A program made the position numbers and the translations under genes. Under the pieces are notes generated by a model that was not told the DNA's origin, made no database searches, and saw only the letters and a list, made by a program, of their open reading frames with translations. DNA of 64,000 nt, taken from the NCBI GenBank assembly GCA_037957365.1, contig JARHVA010001190.1, positions 3,664,001-3,728,000 of the forward strand. The letters are read 5' to 3'. Shown here piece after piece: positions 36,578 to 48,836 of the stretch (position 1 is its first letter; each line of letters opens with the position of its first letter). The DNA comes from Torreya grandis (lineage: Eukaryota > Streptophyta > Pinopsida > Cupressales > Taxaceae).

Positions 36578-37779
36578 CTGTGTCACAATTTACCAAATTT
36601 CAAACAGAGAGATGGACATGAAAGTTAGTCTCAATATCTTTCCAACAACTACGTCTTCATATAACAAAGAAAACTTAAAACTCAAATTTTTCCCTCTGCT
36701 ATAGGCTGAAGAAAAGAAAAAATATTGAATTGCAATACATGTTCAAATTTCAAGTCATATGGTCAGTCAGTCCAGCAGACAGGAAGAGTATTACCAGATG
36801 ATATTTGTTATGACCTTTCCTACCAAATAGTAAGTCCTTAGAAATACTGATTTATTAGAAAGTTTTGATCACGCACCAGACATGGCTTTACATAATTAGT
36901 AACATTCAAATTATGTACCCATTGATGTGTTCATGCACCAGATTACTTTTCTCTATTGTATGCAAAAGCAAAATTTCACTTTCAAGTTCCAGAAAAGAAC
37001 TGCAGTATTATTCAAAATATCAGTTCCAGGAAATACATGGAAAAGATATTGCTGCCAAATCAGCCAAGAAGATGAAATTTTCTATACAGATTTTCAAAAG
37101 AAAATGTCATATCCCCGTCAATGAGACTTTATTTTTACAGCATAATAAGTGCCAAGAGGCACGAGGATTGTATTAGGATCATTGAATTATGACTGTTATG
37201 TGTTTTACTCGTCATTTACATTGAGCTGTGTTTGAGTCATCATCACATTCAACTGCGTTTACTGGTTGAGACATTAAATTGCATATAGTTCAGTATATTT
37301 TTCATGCTGTATTATTATTACCATTTTTGTTTCATAAACAAATAAATGTTATCAGCTACTATTGTTCAGCAATTATCATTATGCTGCTGGTTTTTGCATT
37401 ATATTTTGTCAAACTAGGTACTTCTGATGTTTTGTAGGTGCCTGGATTGGCCACCAGAGCTAGGCTTAGCTGCAGGAAAACATGAAGGAAATAAAAGGTA
37501 AAATAAACAATGACGAGAGAGAATAGGCAACCTAATTGACCATTGATGTCATTAATTTCATATTCATATTGACAAGTTATTTTTAACTGCATAATAATAT
37601 TGTATTCGATTGGTTAGTCGCAAATCGACAACACAACTGTATCAAGATTATGAGTTTGCATGATAGTCTTGTTGTGCGAAAGAAAAACCCGGCTGGGGTA
37701 AGTTCGGTGTCATAATGTTATAAGTTTTGTGTTGCATTGGCACATTGGAAAGTGTGTTGTGAGTATTTCGGGTAAAAAA

Positions 37780-37807
37780 GGGGGGAGGATGGGGGGGAGG
37801 GAGGTTG
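37780..37807 (+). other. G-rich tract, G-quadruplex candidate
   Basis: Runs of six, seven and three G separated by short A/T-containing spacers (ggggggaggat, gggggggagggagg). Confidence 0.6.
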
Positions 37808-39370
37808 GTCCTGCCTTACGCCACTTAATGGGGAACTAGTCTAAACACTTTAATCTGCGACAAAGGTCATAAAGTGAGTTGTCGCATAAATCGTGGTAAA
37901 ACCTTTACCAGGTCACTTTGTTGGCATGTCTTGTAAACATAGTTAAATTACCTTAATAGTTAATGCCACCAAGGGTGACAAGAGCTTAAAAAGAAATTGG
38001 GAGGTATATTAAGCAAAAGTTATGATGCTATTTTAAAGCCTTATTGGCATAACAAAAAGAAAAAATATAAAGTGGAAAAGAAATAGGTGGGAAAACCACC
38101 CTAACCCAAACCCTAATCATAGTTTAACCATAGTGTTAACACCCATTAGTTAACGGGGTCAACACACAATTAAGTTTTGGGACTGGATTCATCATAGTTT
38201 GGCTTAGTGGCGATCATGGTTCATCGGGGACGGCAGGAGGATCAATGAGTGAGTTTCATAAATGGACTATTTATTCTTCCTAAGTAGAGGTCATGCAAGA
38301 GATGATTATTACGCCTGGGTTATGGTTTGAACCATGAAAAGGAATTTGGGGATGTGAGCAGGGGTGGGGGGAAGGTACCATTTATTCAGGATAATGGTGG
38401 ACACACAATTGTTAACTGCCGAAGTCTGTGGCATTCGAAGAAAGGGAACAAGAATAAAATAAAGAATAAAGGTTGAAGAAAAAAACACAGAATACAGTGC
38501 AGGGGTGGCGGAAAAAGAACTGTGGAAAAGAAGTCCATAGGAGAATACAGGAAAGTTGTATAGAGAACCATTAAGCTAAGCAAGTAACCCAGACCTTGTA
38601 ACAAATAATGGTTGATTGTTGTTATTATTGTGTACGGCAATCTGGTTATTCTAGCTAAAAACCTATTGCATTTTGTATATTATTTATGGTTTATTATGCT
38701 TGAGTTTCATTAGGAAAATATGCTTGTTTTTTGTACCCATTCCTACACTGGTAACTTGTTGGGTGAGGTTATTTTTAAGTTGTGATCGAATCCCAATAAA
38801 TTAACTATATCTTTTTAGCTAAGGTCAATAAACCCACAATGTAGAGTAGGACAAACCCTAATCATGAAAATTAAGGAGGAAAAAAGTTTAATGGATGTTG
38901 GGTGTTAAGTATGGACAAAGAAAGTAAGACCAGGTGTTTACGCTTGAGCAACTATTAAAAAAAAATCCTAAGGTTTGCGAATGAAAGAGGAGATAAGAGG
39001 CGCACTAAGGGTTTACTATTTAACCTCAATTATAATAAGGGTTATACCTCGATAAGATTGCAAACAATCTCAACAATAAATAAGTGACCGCCATATGGTT
39101 GCTAGAAGTATTAGAGGTTGTCTACAACTTGTTTCTATCTTTGAGTTCATCGTAAGACCGTTGAGGCAGAGGTAGTAAGTCCAGAGTTAGGGTCCGTTAT
39201 AGATCAGTTAAAGTTCGAGAATGAACAAAAACAGAAAGAATATGGGTTATAAACAACTCTACATAAGATCTAAGACCCTACTTGGCACGGGTTGTAAGCT
39301 CACTAGGTGAAGACATGAACTCTTTAAATATCATATTTTGCGAAAGAAGGATCAAGTTGCATACAACCTA

Positions 39371-39466
39371 TAATATTTATAATGGATAAAACTATCTTGA
39401 AAGGACAACATACAATTATAATATGTATAATGGATAAAATTGTCTTGAAAGGACAACATAAAACTA
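39371..39466. repeat. 48-bp tandem repeat, two copies
   Basis: Both units contain tataatggataaaa and tcttgaaaggacaaca; they differ at about five positions. Confidence 0.9.
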
Positions 39467-40022
39467 TAAATGTCATGGTTTAAAATGAATAGCAGTTGAG
39501 AGCTAATGAGGTAAACTTGTGGCCGTAAGTAGTCAATAATTTGTTGGTACATGGGAAAGCTTTAGTATTAGCCTGGAAGACTATAAGTCTCTTTCTCTCT
39601 TTCTCTCGTCATTGTTTATGTTTTCATATTGCTAGTGTTATCCCACACCCAAGCTAATGGTTGGGTTGGGTAAAGCCAAAAGCTTTTCCACTAATGGTTG
39701 GGCTTATATTCACCAGTCTGGGCATGGTTAAATGTTAAAGATCTTCAAGAATATTTTGGTTCTCCAAACAAGAAATCTTATCAGTACTTGTCTTCCATAT
39801 GAGATGTATATGTTTGTATTTGTATATTCAGTCTTTCGAAAGCATGAGAGCCCTTATATAGTTCTTGTAATGATTGAGAGTATACTGTAAAAAGGTTTAT
39901 AAATAGTCATTAGGTTCATCATCGACATGTATATACATAATATTTTTAAGTTGGATTGAATTATGTTATATTAATGGAGTAATGCAACTAATTCCTGGTA
40001 CATGGTAGTATTCCATTCAATT

Positions 40023-41297
40023 TATTAATACTGCAGATACTGAAATTTGGTCTTCGGTACTTGAAAATGACAAGCTTGACACACATTTACCATGCATTAC
40101 CTGAGCGCATAAACAAGGTCCTAATCCACCGTTCTCTCACACTTGCATGCTATCTTATGATTCAACTCTTTTGTTCTACTGTTACACACTTACAAGAACC
40201 CCATTGTTTGTTTCAAACCTACAAAATATCCTACACAAACATTTTTAAACTCTCAGTTCAATCTGCTTGTACACAGGTCTGTTCTGCCAGATTCAGTGAG
40301 TATCGCCAGTCGAGGTTGCCCTGATTTTATCAATATCGACCCACTCCCAACAATGGCTATTTTATAAAATTAAACCTCTCCTTAGGGTCGGCCCATTTGC
40401 CTAGTGTGTCAGTGGCATGATAAATTACCCAATTCGACTCATATATAAACAAATCAATGTCGCTTTCAAAAGGGACTTGGCACTTATCAAGAACACATCT
40501 ATACACTTTTGCACATTGAACAAATTTGCCCTATTCTTCCCAAATTGAAAAAAAAATTCTAGGAGCTATCACAAGCCAAGTCTGAAACACTCTAAGGCCA
40601 AGTTAAAGCAAGCACTATCAAATATCAAAGCCAAATCATTAGTTGCATACATATAGTGAAGGAGCATAATTACACAATCACACTAGATGGGAGAACTACG
40701 TGGAGATTTATTTCCCTCCTCGAAGTATCGGATACGTAAACAATAGTCAATCATCAAACAAGGGTGACTGAGGTCAGCTCATCCCATTACACTTTTCCCT
40801 ATTTTTGTAAGAATTTAACCCTCACAAACACACTTAGGGTTTCAAGGCAAAGAAGAATGATTGTTGGAACTATGCACATGATTAGAATTTATGATTGTGA
40901 ATACAAAGCATGCAGAGATGGACAAGGGACTGTACAGTCAGTGGTCTACTTCTGCGTAGGTTAGTATCAACCAACGATACTGACGCGATCTAGCAGAACA
41001 GACCCAATGTAGATAGAGAATTAGTTCCGGAACCAAACGAACCACAAGTTTGCTTTATCCAGCTTTTCACTTCCAAAATAAGTCATAGTCAAACAATCAA
41101 CCAGAATAGCTAAGTATTCATCCCTTTGTTGTACTTTTATATTTAGCATATACCACTTGTCAAATCAGAATTATCAATCTCAATCTTTTACATTTAGATG
41201 TATGCTGAAATGTCATATCTCAAAATCTGACTTACATTTCAAAGTTCTATCTTAATTATATTAAGTTCATCACCTTAATCAAAATTAGGGTAGAACA
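40023..41297 (+). repeat. Gypsy 5' LTR (old)
   Basis: Homologous to 45807-45830 plus 47542-48770. Shared phrases include cacacatttaccatgcat, tctgctt(g/a)tacacagg and catatagcgaaggagca-type sequence. No coding frame. Confidence 0.75.
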
Positions 41298-41795
41298 TAT
41301 TGGTGAACCTATAAACATATTGAACCATCATTCCAAGATTTCAAATTTTTTATCCTAGGGTTTCAAATCTCGTTTCCAATTTGCATACACAAAAAGATAT
41401 TTTTCAAAACTTTTTATCCTAGGTTTCAAATCTGATTTTTGATTTCCATACACAATCTTTTCACCTTCGGCCCAAGCCTTCCATTAGGGTTGCTTCTATT
41501 AGAGTTATTCCTTGAGTGACTAATATGTGGATCAAAATGGCCCAATTTTTTAAACGATCTGAGATTTTTGCTAGTCATATTGAGTGGATGAAAAACCTAT
41601 TTTTGTTAACCAAAATGCTGCATAGATTTTCTAGAATTTGTAATTTACTATTTTTAGTAAATTTGGCCTAGAGGATTAACAATGTACTTATTTTCAAATT
41701 AATTTTTGGGATTCGTCTATCTACGGATTTTTATCAAACACCTCTTTTGGATTCCAAACATTCTTCACGGTTGTCTTTGAATGGTTGGTTCTTGA
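41298..41795. other. Gypsy leader region
   Basis: Between the 5' LTR and the gag relic. No coding frame is supported and the primer site is not recognisable. Confidence 0.5.
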
Positions 41796-42986
41796 TTGCC
41801 AGCTATGGATTCTTTTATTATTCCTTCTACCTTTCTTCAAGGTGTTAATCTCTACTTTCCCTCTAAAGAGGTCTATGTTGTCACTATCCCAAGAGTTAAG
41901 GTAACCCATCCTATAGTAAAAAATAGAGGTCATTTGAATGTTCCTCCCCATCCCCAACTACCTCCCACAAACCCTCTTGATGGCCTTTGTATGCATATAA
42001 AATTAGTACCTAAGGATTTTGCTTATGAAGCCCTTCAAAATCAAATAGTCACTATGAGAACGTCCATGTAGGAGTTGCAAAAGATAAAAAAATATTTTAT
42101 TTTAAAAATCATATCACTGAAAATAAGATCATGTATACAAAGAATCCAGAGCATGCAACTGTCAATCATATATCTACATTCTAGCCAAATACTTTGTGTT
42201 TCAAAAACTTCATCTCAAGAATGGAAGCCAAAACAGGGTATATCTACAACTAGTGATTTAAAACATGTACATAAGGCTAATAAGAGTTCAAGTGAGATTT
42301 TAAGGTAAATGTTTCAAAACAAGTTGATCACATTACCTCACATGCATTCTCTAAAGATAACAAAATACTGTTGTGCATATCATAGAATGCATAAACATTA
42401 TACAGATAATTGTTGGGGTTTGAGGAACAAAATACAATGTATCATTGATAGTGGTGATCATATACTAGATAAATCAATCAAACCACCACCTAATTCAAGA
42501 ACAATTTCTACAGTCAAGAAACCTACTTATATTATGATTGTATCTTCTAAAGAATAAGTGCAAAAAGAACAAAATGAACAATTAGAACAAAAAAGGTAAC
42601 AACAGGCAAAAGTAGAGCAACAAAGGTTAAAAAGGGAACAAATGGAACAAGAGTGGTTGCAGAAGGAACAAATAGGATAAGAGAAGTTACAAAAGTAACA
42701 AGAGAGGTTACAAAGGATACAATTACAAGAAGAACAAGAAAAACACGAGGAATTCCCTCTCCTACATTGATCATTCTAATTATGATAATGAAGAGAATTG
42801 GTACAATAGTGATGTGTATGACAAAGATGACAATGATCGAGATAATAATATTCCGAACAATGATACACTAGAGGATTCAACAGATGATATACATGGCATT
42901 ATACTTGGTGATACAGGCCATACATACGGGCATCCCTTGGATGAACTTTTTGGGCATTCAGTCAATCCCTGGTTGACTCCTAGTTA
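41796..42986 (+). pseudogene. Ty3/Gypsy gag relic (Tat/Ogre-like)
   Basis: One phase runs from PAMDSFIIPSTFLQG to KEEFPLLH-like sequence near 42770, crossing stops at 42069, 42306, 42555 and four more TAA triplets, and then shifts into an Asp/Asn-rich segment ending HSVNPWLTPS at 42986. The most telling motif is KYCCAYHRMHKHYTDNCWGLRNKIQ, read in two parts: CAYHRMHKHYTDNC and GLRNKIQCIID. This resembles the Cys/His motif in gags of Tat-lineage Gypsy elements. After it comes a Gln/Glu-rich coiled stretch (42560-42760). The product would have packaged RNA in particles; it is now dead. Confidence 0.7.
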
Positions 42987-45022
42987 GCTGGAGCATAATA
43001 TCTTGTACATAGCTTCTTGATTGCATACTTCCTCTATTCTTCTATTTTGACATACATGCACTCATATGCTCTTACACTGACACTCTTCTAGCCCTTGGCT
43101 TTGTTTTTACTTGGCCCTTGTCTCTTGATTGTTATCGTAATCTAGACATCCTTGACACTTATCCTACAATGATTCTCATGCACATCCTTTGCAGCTTCCA
43201 TTGAGCCTACACGATCACATACACTTATATCTACGTATTACATGAGCATGCATTGATTCTTGCCCACTGGGGGCATGCACATCTTTATTTCCATACACAC
43301 TCTTGAGCTACATTGTTGCAATTCACATATATAGTGGGGGTTTTCACTTTCTCCACATAACCATACCATCACGACTAGTGCAATCTCAAATATTAAAAAA
43401 AAATTAAAAAATGTACAAAATAATCTGAAAATACAAAAGCATTCAAATCTTCAAAAAATCCAAAATTAGATCCTAAGCATGACATGTTTCTTAGATTATA
43501 CTAATTATATATGTTATTCATCACATGTTTGGTAGATGGCATATTTTGTTCATATAGACATGCATTTCATAGTATATGAGTGCTATGTAGGACATACAAT
43601 TAGAACATACAGATGTTGGACTTTCCTTTATTAAGTGGCCATACCAATATTGGGGGCATCTTGTTCCTTAGTTTTCACTAAGTTATATCTTTCTATGACC
43701 TTTGTACTATGCTACATGCCTTGTTAGTTACTCATATCTTACATAGTGATACATGGATATACTATTATACTATGATATGACATTGATACATATAGATGAT
43801 GTAGACTAGTTCCTTGTTCTATACGCCATTGATGTTGTTACTCTATTACATGATAGGCTACTTGTGCTTGAGTATTGTGTGTGGCCCCTGGACTTTGTTT
43901 GATGTGACATCTTTGAAGTCCCTTGTTTGCAACATTTTTATGTCATCTTGCATGTGGCCCTTGGCCTTGTTTGTTACAGCATCTTTTTTTCTCTTGTATG
44001 CGGCCCTTGGCGTTATGTATAACACTAACACTTGCACTTGTTGAGCTCGGTGATGTTGAGTGAGACCATGATCTATATCATGCACTTTAACTACTTAATT
44101 TTATTCAGAGTTCATTATACTGTGTCTCATTGATAATTTATCTAGTCATAACACTTACATGCCTCACACTACATATGTTACATACATGCCTTGATTGATA
44201 TATACATTACTGTCGACATATTCTCCACATGTTCACATGATATTACATGATGCTATCTTTAAACATAACATGATAGAGTTAAGATTTATTTTGAGATGAG
44301 TGACAAGATACATCCCTCACCTCAAAAGGGGGCATTACAGTGAACTTGTCATAGAGACACAAGTCTCCATGAGCAGAAAATTAGATCAAAGTATATATCT
44401 CGGCGATTCGAAGTAGTTCAAATACATGATAGATATTGGCACATTGATACAAATTATGGGGACATGTATCGTACATATGCACTCACTGTACAGACACTTG
44501 AGCACAAATTCATACACACTAGGATGCACATGTACATAGTTTATGGGAACGTGAATTTCAAGTTTTTACACACATACATTTGAAATATAGGTTCTAAAAT
44601 TCAGCATATAGATGCATAACATTATATATCAGTTGGTACAAATTCAGAGGGCACGATACTTGTTCCTATACACATACACATTTTCGGAATCAGGGGGTAT
44701 GATATTGGTTCATGTACACATACACAACAATGTAATTTACAATTGAATGGCAAATGGTTGTCATTCCACTTCATACTTATCAGGTATGCGGTCATGATGG
44801 GGGCATGAATATTGTTCATTCTTTTTCAACCATGCATTTTATTTTAGACTGTGAACTACATAATCAAACTTGCGTATATGATGGGGGACATGAACATTGT
44901 TCATTCCTTTTCAATCATATTTTTTATTTACATGGAGTGAACTTGAGCAAAATTATACAAGAATCTATAAGCCATTTGTAGTGGTTGATTCACTTTCTTT
45001 GAGTGAACCTAGCGTGATGGTT
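42987..45022. other. Gypsy interior without coding content
   Basis: No pol motif in any frame. Two variants of a catgatgggggcatgaa / atgatgggggacatgaac phrase with following cattctttttcaa lie about 85 bp apart at 44793-44940. A tract aaaagggggcattacag at about 44325 resembles LTR-edge sequence of the element at 55.7-61.3 kb. Confidence 0.5.
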
Positions 45023-45289
45023 CTCTCATTTACTTACGTAGTTATTCGGGTTAATACATTTGTGCACTTTTCCCCACATTCATGAGGGTTGGGACATGTT
45101 GTCTTCCCAACTCAAGATTTTGCATAGTTACACAAATTTGGGCCACAATCACTCCAACTCTCATTTACTTACGTAGTTATTTGGGTTAATACATTTGTGT
45201 ACTTTTCCCCACATTCATGAGGGTTGGGACATGTCTTCCCAACTCAAGATTTTGCATAGTTACACAAATTTGGGCCACAATCACCCCAA
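45023..45289. repeat. ~134-bp tandem duplication
   Basis: Units 45023-45157 and 45158-45289 share ctctcatttacttacgtagt through ttgggccacaatcac; they differ by a few substitutions and a three-base gap (tgttgtcttc against tgtcttc). Confidence 0.95.
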
Positions 45290-45442
45290 CTCTCCATGTA
45301 CTTCTACATGAAAACACAAGTTTCTCCAATGCTTCAACAAGGAAGCATCATCTCCAACAAGTTGCAAGGGTAACATGGTTTTCACCAAAACATGTGTACT
45401 CTAACCCTTGATCTTTCAAAAAATTTAAAATTTCAATTTTAG

Positions 45443-45830
45443 ATTAAAATTGTCAATCTAGAGACATTGATTACATGAGTGCAGGTTTGCTATTGAAACC
45501 TACAAAATTGAAGCTTCATACCAAAGACAGTGTGTTGTACACACTTATGTATATGTTATCCTTTTACCCTAGCAATTCCATTACTAGAATAAAAGGGGGG
45601 CACTTGTAAATACTAAAATAAAGTCACCGGCACTTGACATAAAATTGTCAATCTATAGACATTGACTAAATATGAGTGTGGGTTTGCTATTGAGTGACCT
45701 ACACAATAGGAGCTTCATACCAAAAACAAAGTGTTGTACACACTTGGCGTATATGTTATCCTTTTACTCTAGGAATTCCATTACTAGAATAAAAGGAGGG
45801 CATTTATAAATACTAAAATAAAGTCATCGG
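45443..45830. repeat. ~196-bp tandem duplication containing PPT and LTR start
   Basis: Units ~45443-45640 and ~45641-45830. Each ends with a purine tract (aaaaggggggc or aaaaggagggc) followed by t(g/a)taaatactaaaataaagtca, the apparent start of the 3' LTR. The polypurine tract and LTR edge are thus present twice. Confidence 0.85.
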
Positions 45831-47530
45831 TTAATAAATATTAATATTAGAGCCAAATATGCGATAAATAATCCCCCTAAGAGAATCATTTGGTTATCTC
45901 TTCCCCCCAAAGGATCTGCCATTCTTGCATTCTTGAAAGTGGGGGAAGAATTTTTAAAAAAGCATTTGTTTTGGATTGTCAATAACGGTCAGAGTGCTAA
46001 CTTCTGCATTGATTTGTGGGATGGGCATCTACCAATCACCCAATATCCATAGTTAAAGACAACCATGGATGTGTTGCATGAAATGGGATGGTAATCACTG
46101 TAAGACCACTAATCATCCTTGGGGGATTGGAAAGCATTGGATTCCTACTCTAGAATGGCCAATTCAAATGGGGGAAGGGCAGCAATCACAAATTAATAAT
46201 ATTCTTTTGGCCTGTCCACTTTAATTTCTTCATTACCTGACTCCCTAGCTTGAGAAAAAGTTCTACAGGTGCCTACTTGGTTTCTTCAAGGTATGCTTCT
46301 ATAAGTAGGGGTACTTCTCATCCTCTTAAGAATATCTTTAGCCACATATGGCAGCCTACTTTATGGCCCAAGGTGAGCTTTGTGTGGTTGGTTTCAAGGA
46401 GGAGAGTCTTAACTGGAGCTAGACTCATGAGACGTGGCTTTTATGGCCCCTTTCAATGTGCTTTATGCCTAGATGATGAGGAAACCATAATTCATTTGTT
46501 TTTCCAATGCCCAATGGCAGTCTATTTATGGCACTTTTATCCAAATTGTTTAACTTTCCTTGGGTTAGCATTGACTCATTTGAGCAAATGATCAGAGAAT
46601 GGCATAGCCACCTGCCCAAGGGTCAAAACTTTATTCTGGCTTTATGGTTTGGCGTCACCCTTCTGCTTTGGAAATATGGAAAGAACGAAATAGCAGAATT
46701 TTCCAACAAAACAGCAAGGATATTACCTATGTCTGGGAGAAGATTAAAATTAATGTTGCAGAATCTATCAAGCATAAGATTTGTTTACTGCAAATTCTTA
46801 CGTTGGAATGGGAGCATTTGTGCAAAAAGCTCTCATTGCAACCTAGGACTTCAACAACGACTACCTATCAACTGAAGAAGAAAATTCAGAGGCATAGAAT
46901 TTGACAACTCCAATTGGGTATGGTAAGTTGAATACAGATGACACTTCAAAGGGAAACCCGAGTAGTATGGGAGGCATTGGTAGATCTTCTTATAGGTTTG
47001 TAGCCTTCTTTTTCACTGAAAAGTTGGGATATTTAATCAATAACTCAATGGAAATCAAAGCAGTTTACAAAGGGATGCAAGAGGCTTTGAAAATTGAATG
47101 GCAAAAACTCCATATTGAATTTGATTCCAAACTAATTGTTAGTTTGTTATCTGATCTTGAGGGGCGTCATAGCAAAAATTAACAAATAGCAAGAGAATTG
47201 GAAAAAAAATCATAGGTTGAAGGACAAGTTCCACGAGGTCCAATTCAACCATGTTCTTAGAGAAAGCAATAAAGTAGCAGATGGATTGGCCAACTGGGCT
47301 CTCAACAATCACAACCTTATCTGTTGTGGTCTACCTCCTCTGTGGTGGTCGACCAAACTGCAAGGGAATCTAAGAAAGCTCCTAGACTCTGATTTGAACT
47401 AATGAATGCTCTTATGTATCCTTTTATGTATACTACCCAAACTTGGACTAATAACTTCCAAGCTTGGCATACTAGAATATGTACACTTTGATTTCTCTTT
47501 TATATAAATGGATTTAAAAAATAAAAAAAT
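45831..47530 (+). mobile_element. 5'-truncated LINE nested in the Gypsy 3' LTR
   Basis: Inserted with a target duplication ataaagtcatcgg (ending 45830) / ataaggtcatcgg (ending 47541), one mismatch. It has an A-rich tail (aaaaaataaaaaaataa) at about 47514-47530. The insertion splits the first ~25 bp of the Gypsy 3' LTR from the rest. Only the LINE ORF2 C-terminal region is present. Confidence 0.88.
45870..47401 (+). pseudogene. LINE ORF2 C-terminus: zinc-binding RT domain and RNase H
   Basis: Early part (45870-46050) reads KRIIWLSLPPKGSAI and FWIVNNGQSANFCIDLWDG, the usual plant LINE region after RT. The zinc-binding RT domain (about 46310-46555) has WPKVSFVWLVSRR and CALCLDDEETIIHLFFQC. The phase then shifts to IWKERNSRIFQ (46670). 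RNase H follows: KLNTDDTSKGNPSS (Asp), NNSMEIKAVYKG (Glu), HIEFDSKLIV (Asp) and HVLRESNKVADGLANWAL (His/Asp). Several stops and at least two frameshifts break it. Plant LINEs of the L1 type with a C-terminal RNase H fit. Confidence 0.88.
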
Positions 47531-47541
47531 AAGGTCATCGG

Positions 47542-48770
47542 TACTTGACAATGACAAGTTTAACACACATTTACCATGCATGACTTGAGCGCATAAATCC
47601 ACCATTCTCTCACACTTGCATGTTGTCTCATGAGTCAACCCTTTTATTATGTTATTATACGTACATAAATTTCACTGTTTGTTTCGAACCTACTAAATAT
47701 CTTGCACAAACATCTCCCAACTCACAATTCAGTCTGCTTATACACAGGTTGGTTTCGCCAAATTTGATCAAAATCACCAGTCAATACTGACCTGATTTGA
47801 TTGATACCAACCCACTCCCAACTACGATTATTTTCTAAAATAAACCTCTCCTTAGGGTCAGCCCATTTTCATAGCATGAGAAATTACACAAATCAAACTC
47901 AAATATAAACAAATCAAGGTCTTATTCAAAATGGACTTCACACTTATTGGGAACACATCTATACACTATTGCACATAGAGCAAATCTACCCTATTCTTCT
48001 CAAATTGTGAATCTACCACTAGAATCCATCACAAGCCAAGTCTGAAACACTCTAAAACCAAGTCAAAGCAAGCATTGTCAAGTATTAAATCCCAATCATT
48101 AGTTGCATGCATATAGCGAAGGAGCACAATTGCACAATCACACTAGGTGGGAGAAATGCGAGTGGCTTGGTTTCCCTCCTTGGAGTATTGGATATGGACA
48201 TCAAGAAATCATCAAATGACAGTGATTGGGGTCAACTTAGTTTATTACACTTTCTCTTATTTTTGTAGGTTTCTAGCCCTCACAAGCACACTTAGGATTT
48301 CAAGGCAAAGGAGTCTGATTTATGGAGTTACATGCATCATCAGGGTTCAGGATTGTGAATACAAAGCAAGTAGAGATAAACATAGGTGATCTTACATTCA
48401 TTGTGCCCTACTTCTGCACAGACCAATACCGACCAATAGGTTAGTATCGATTGACAATATTGACTCGATCCAATGGAACGCAGACAAAAAATCAATTCCT
48501 AAACCAAACAAACCACAGGTCTATCCTGATTCCTGATTTTCACTTCCAGAATAGTCACAATCATACAATCAACCAAAAAAGCTATGTATTCATACCTTTG
48601 TTGTGCTTACTATATTTGGCATATGCCACTTGTCAAATTAGAAGGGTCAATTTCAGTCTTTTAGATTCAAATGTATGTTTAAATGTCATAGCTTAATATC
48701 TAAATTACATTTCAAAGTTTTATCTTAATTAGATTAAGTTCATCACTTGAATCAAAATTAAGGTAAAACA
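47542..48770 (+). repeat. Gypsy 3' LTR, main part
   Basis: Continues the 3' LTR after the LINE; homologous to 40045-41297 and ends ggtaaaaca. Confidence 0.75.
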
Positions 48771-48836
48771 GATAACTATTATGTGCTTTGTTAGGATGAC
48801 TAAAAACTACTTTTGCAAGCATTTTGTGCTTGACTC

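Larger units (their letters stand above)
36578..40022. other. Gene-free stretch upstream of the SPA exons (probable intron)
   Basis: No exon encoding the SPA kinase-like part is visible in this stretch or further right on the minus strand. It contains a G-rich tract at 37780-37807 and a 48-bp tandem pair at about 39371-39466. Some phrases near 37680-38260 look like decayed retroelement sequence, but no ends can be drawn. Confidence 0.5.
40023..48770 (+). mobile_element. Old Ty3/Gypsy element with gag relic, no pol
   Basis: Direct repeats ~40023-41297 and ~45807-48770 (the latter split by a LINE) align over about 1.27 kb from a cggtacttga(a/c)aatgacaag start to a (g/a)ggta(g/a)aaca end. Between them, a gag relic (41796-42986) is followed by 2.4 kb with no coding content; no protease, RT, RNase H or integrase motif is present. 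A polypurine tract (aaaaggaggg) precedes the 3' LTR. The LTRs are strongly diverged, so this is the oldest bounded element here. The exact 5' start is uncertain by about 20 bp, and the flanks gatac/gataa are only a tentative target duplication. Confidence 0.75.

Noticed and set aside
36865..37176. Plus-strand frame of 103 codons upstream of the SPA exons
   Set aside because: No motif, overlaps a second frame, and lies antisense in probable intron sequence.
41796..42557. Three small plus-strand genes in a row
   Set aside because: All are in one phase separated only by stops and form a single Gypsy gag relic.
44318..44340. Purine tract aaaagggggcattacag as another LTR edge
   Set aside because: No matching LTR body on either side; similarity to the 56.57-kb edge may be chance.
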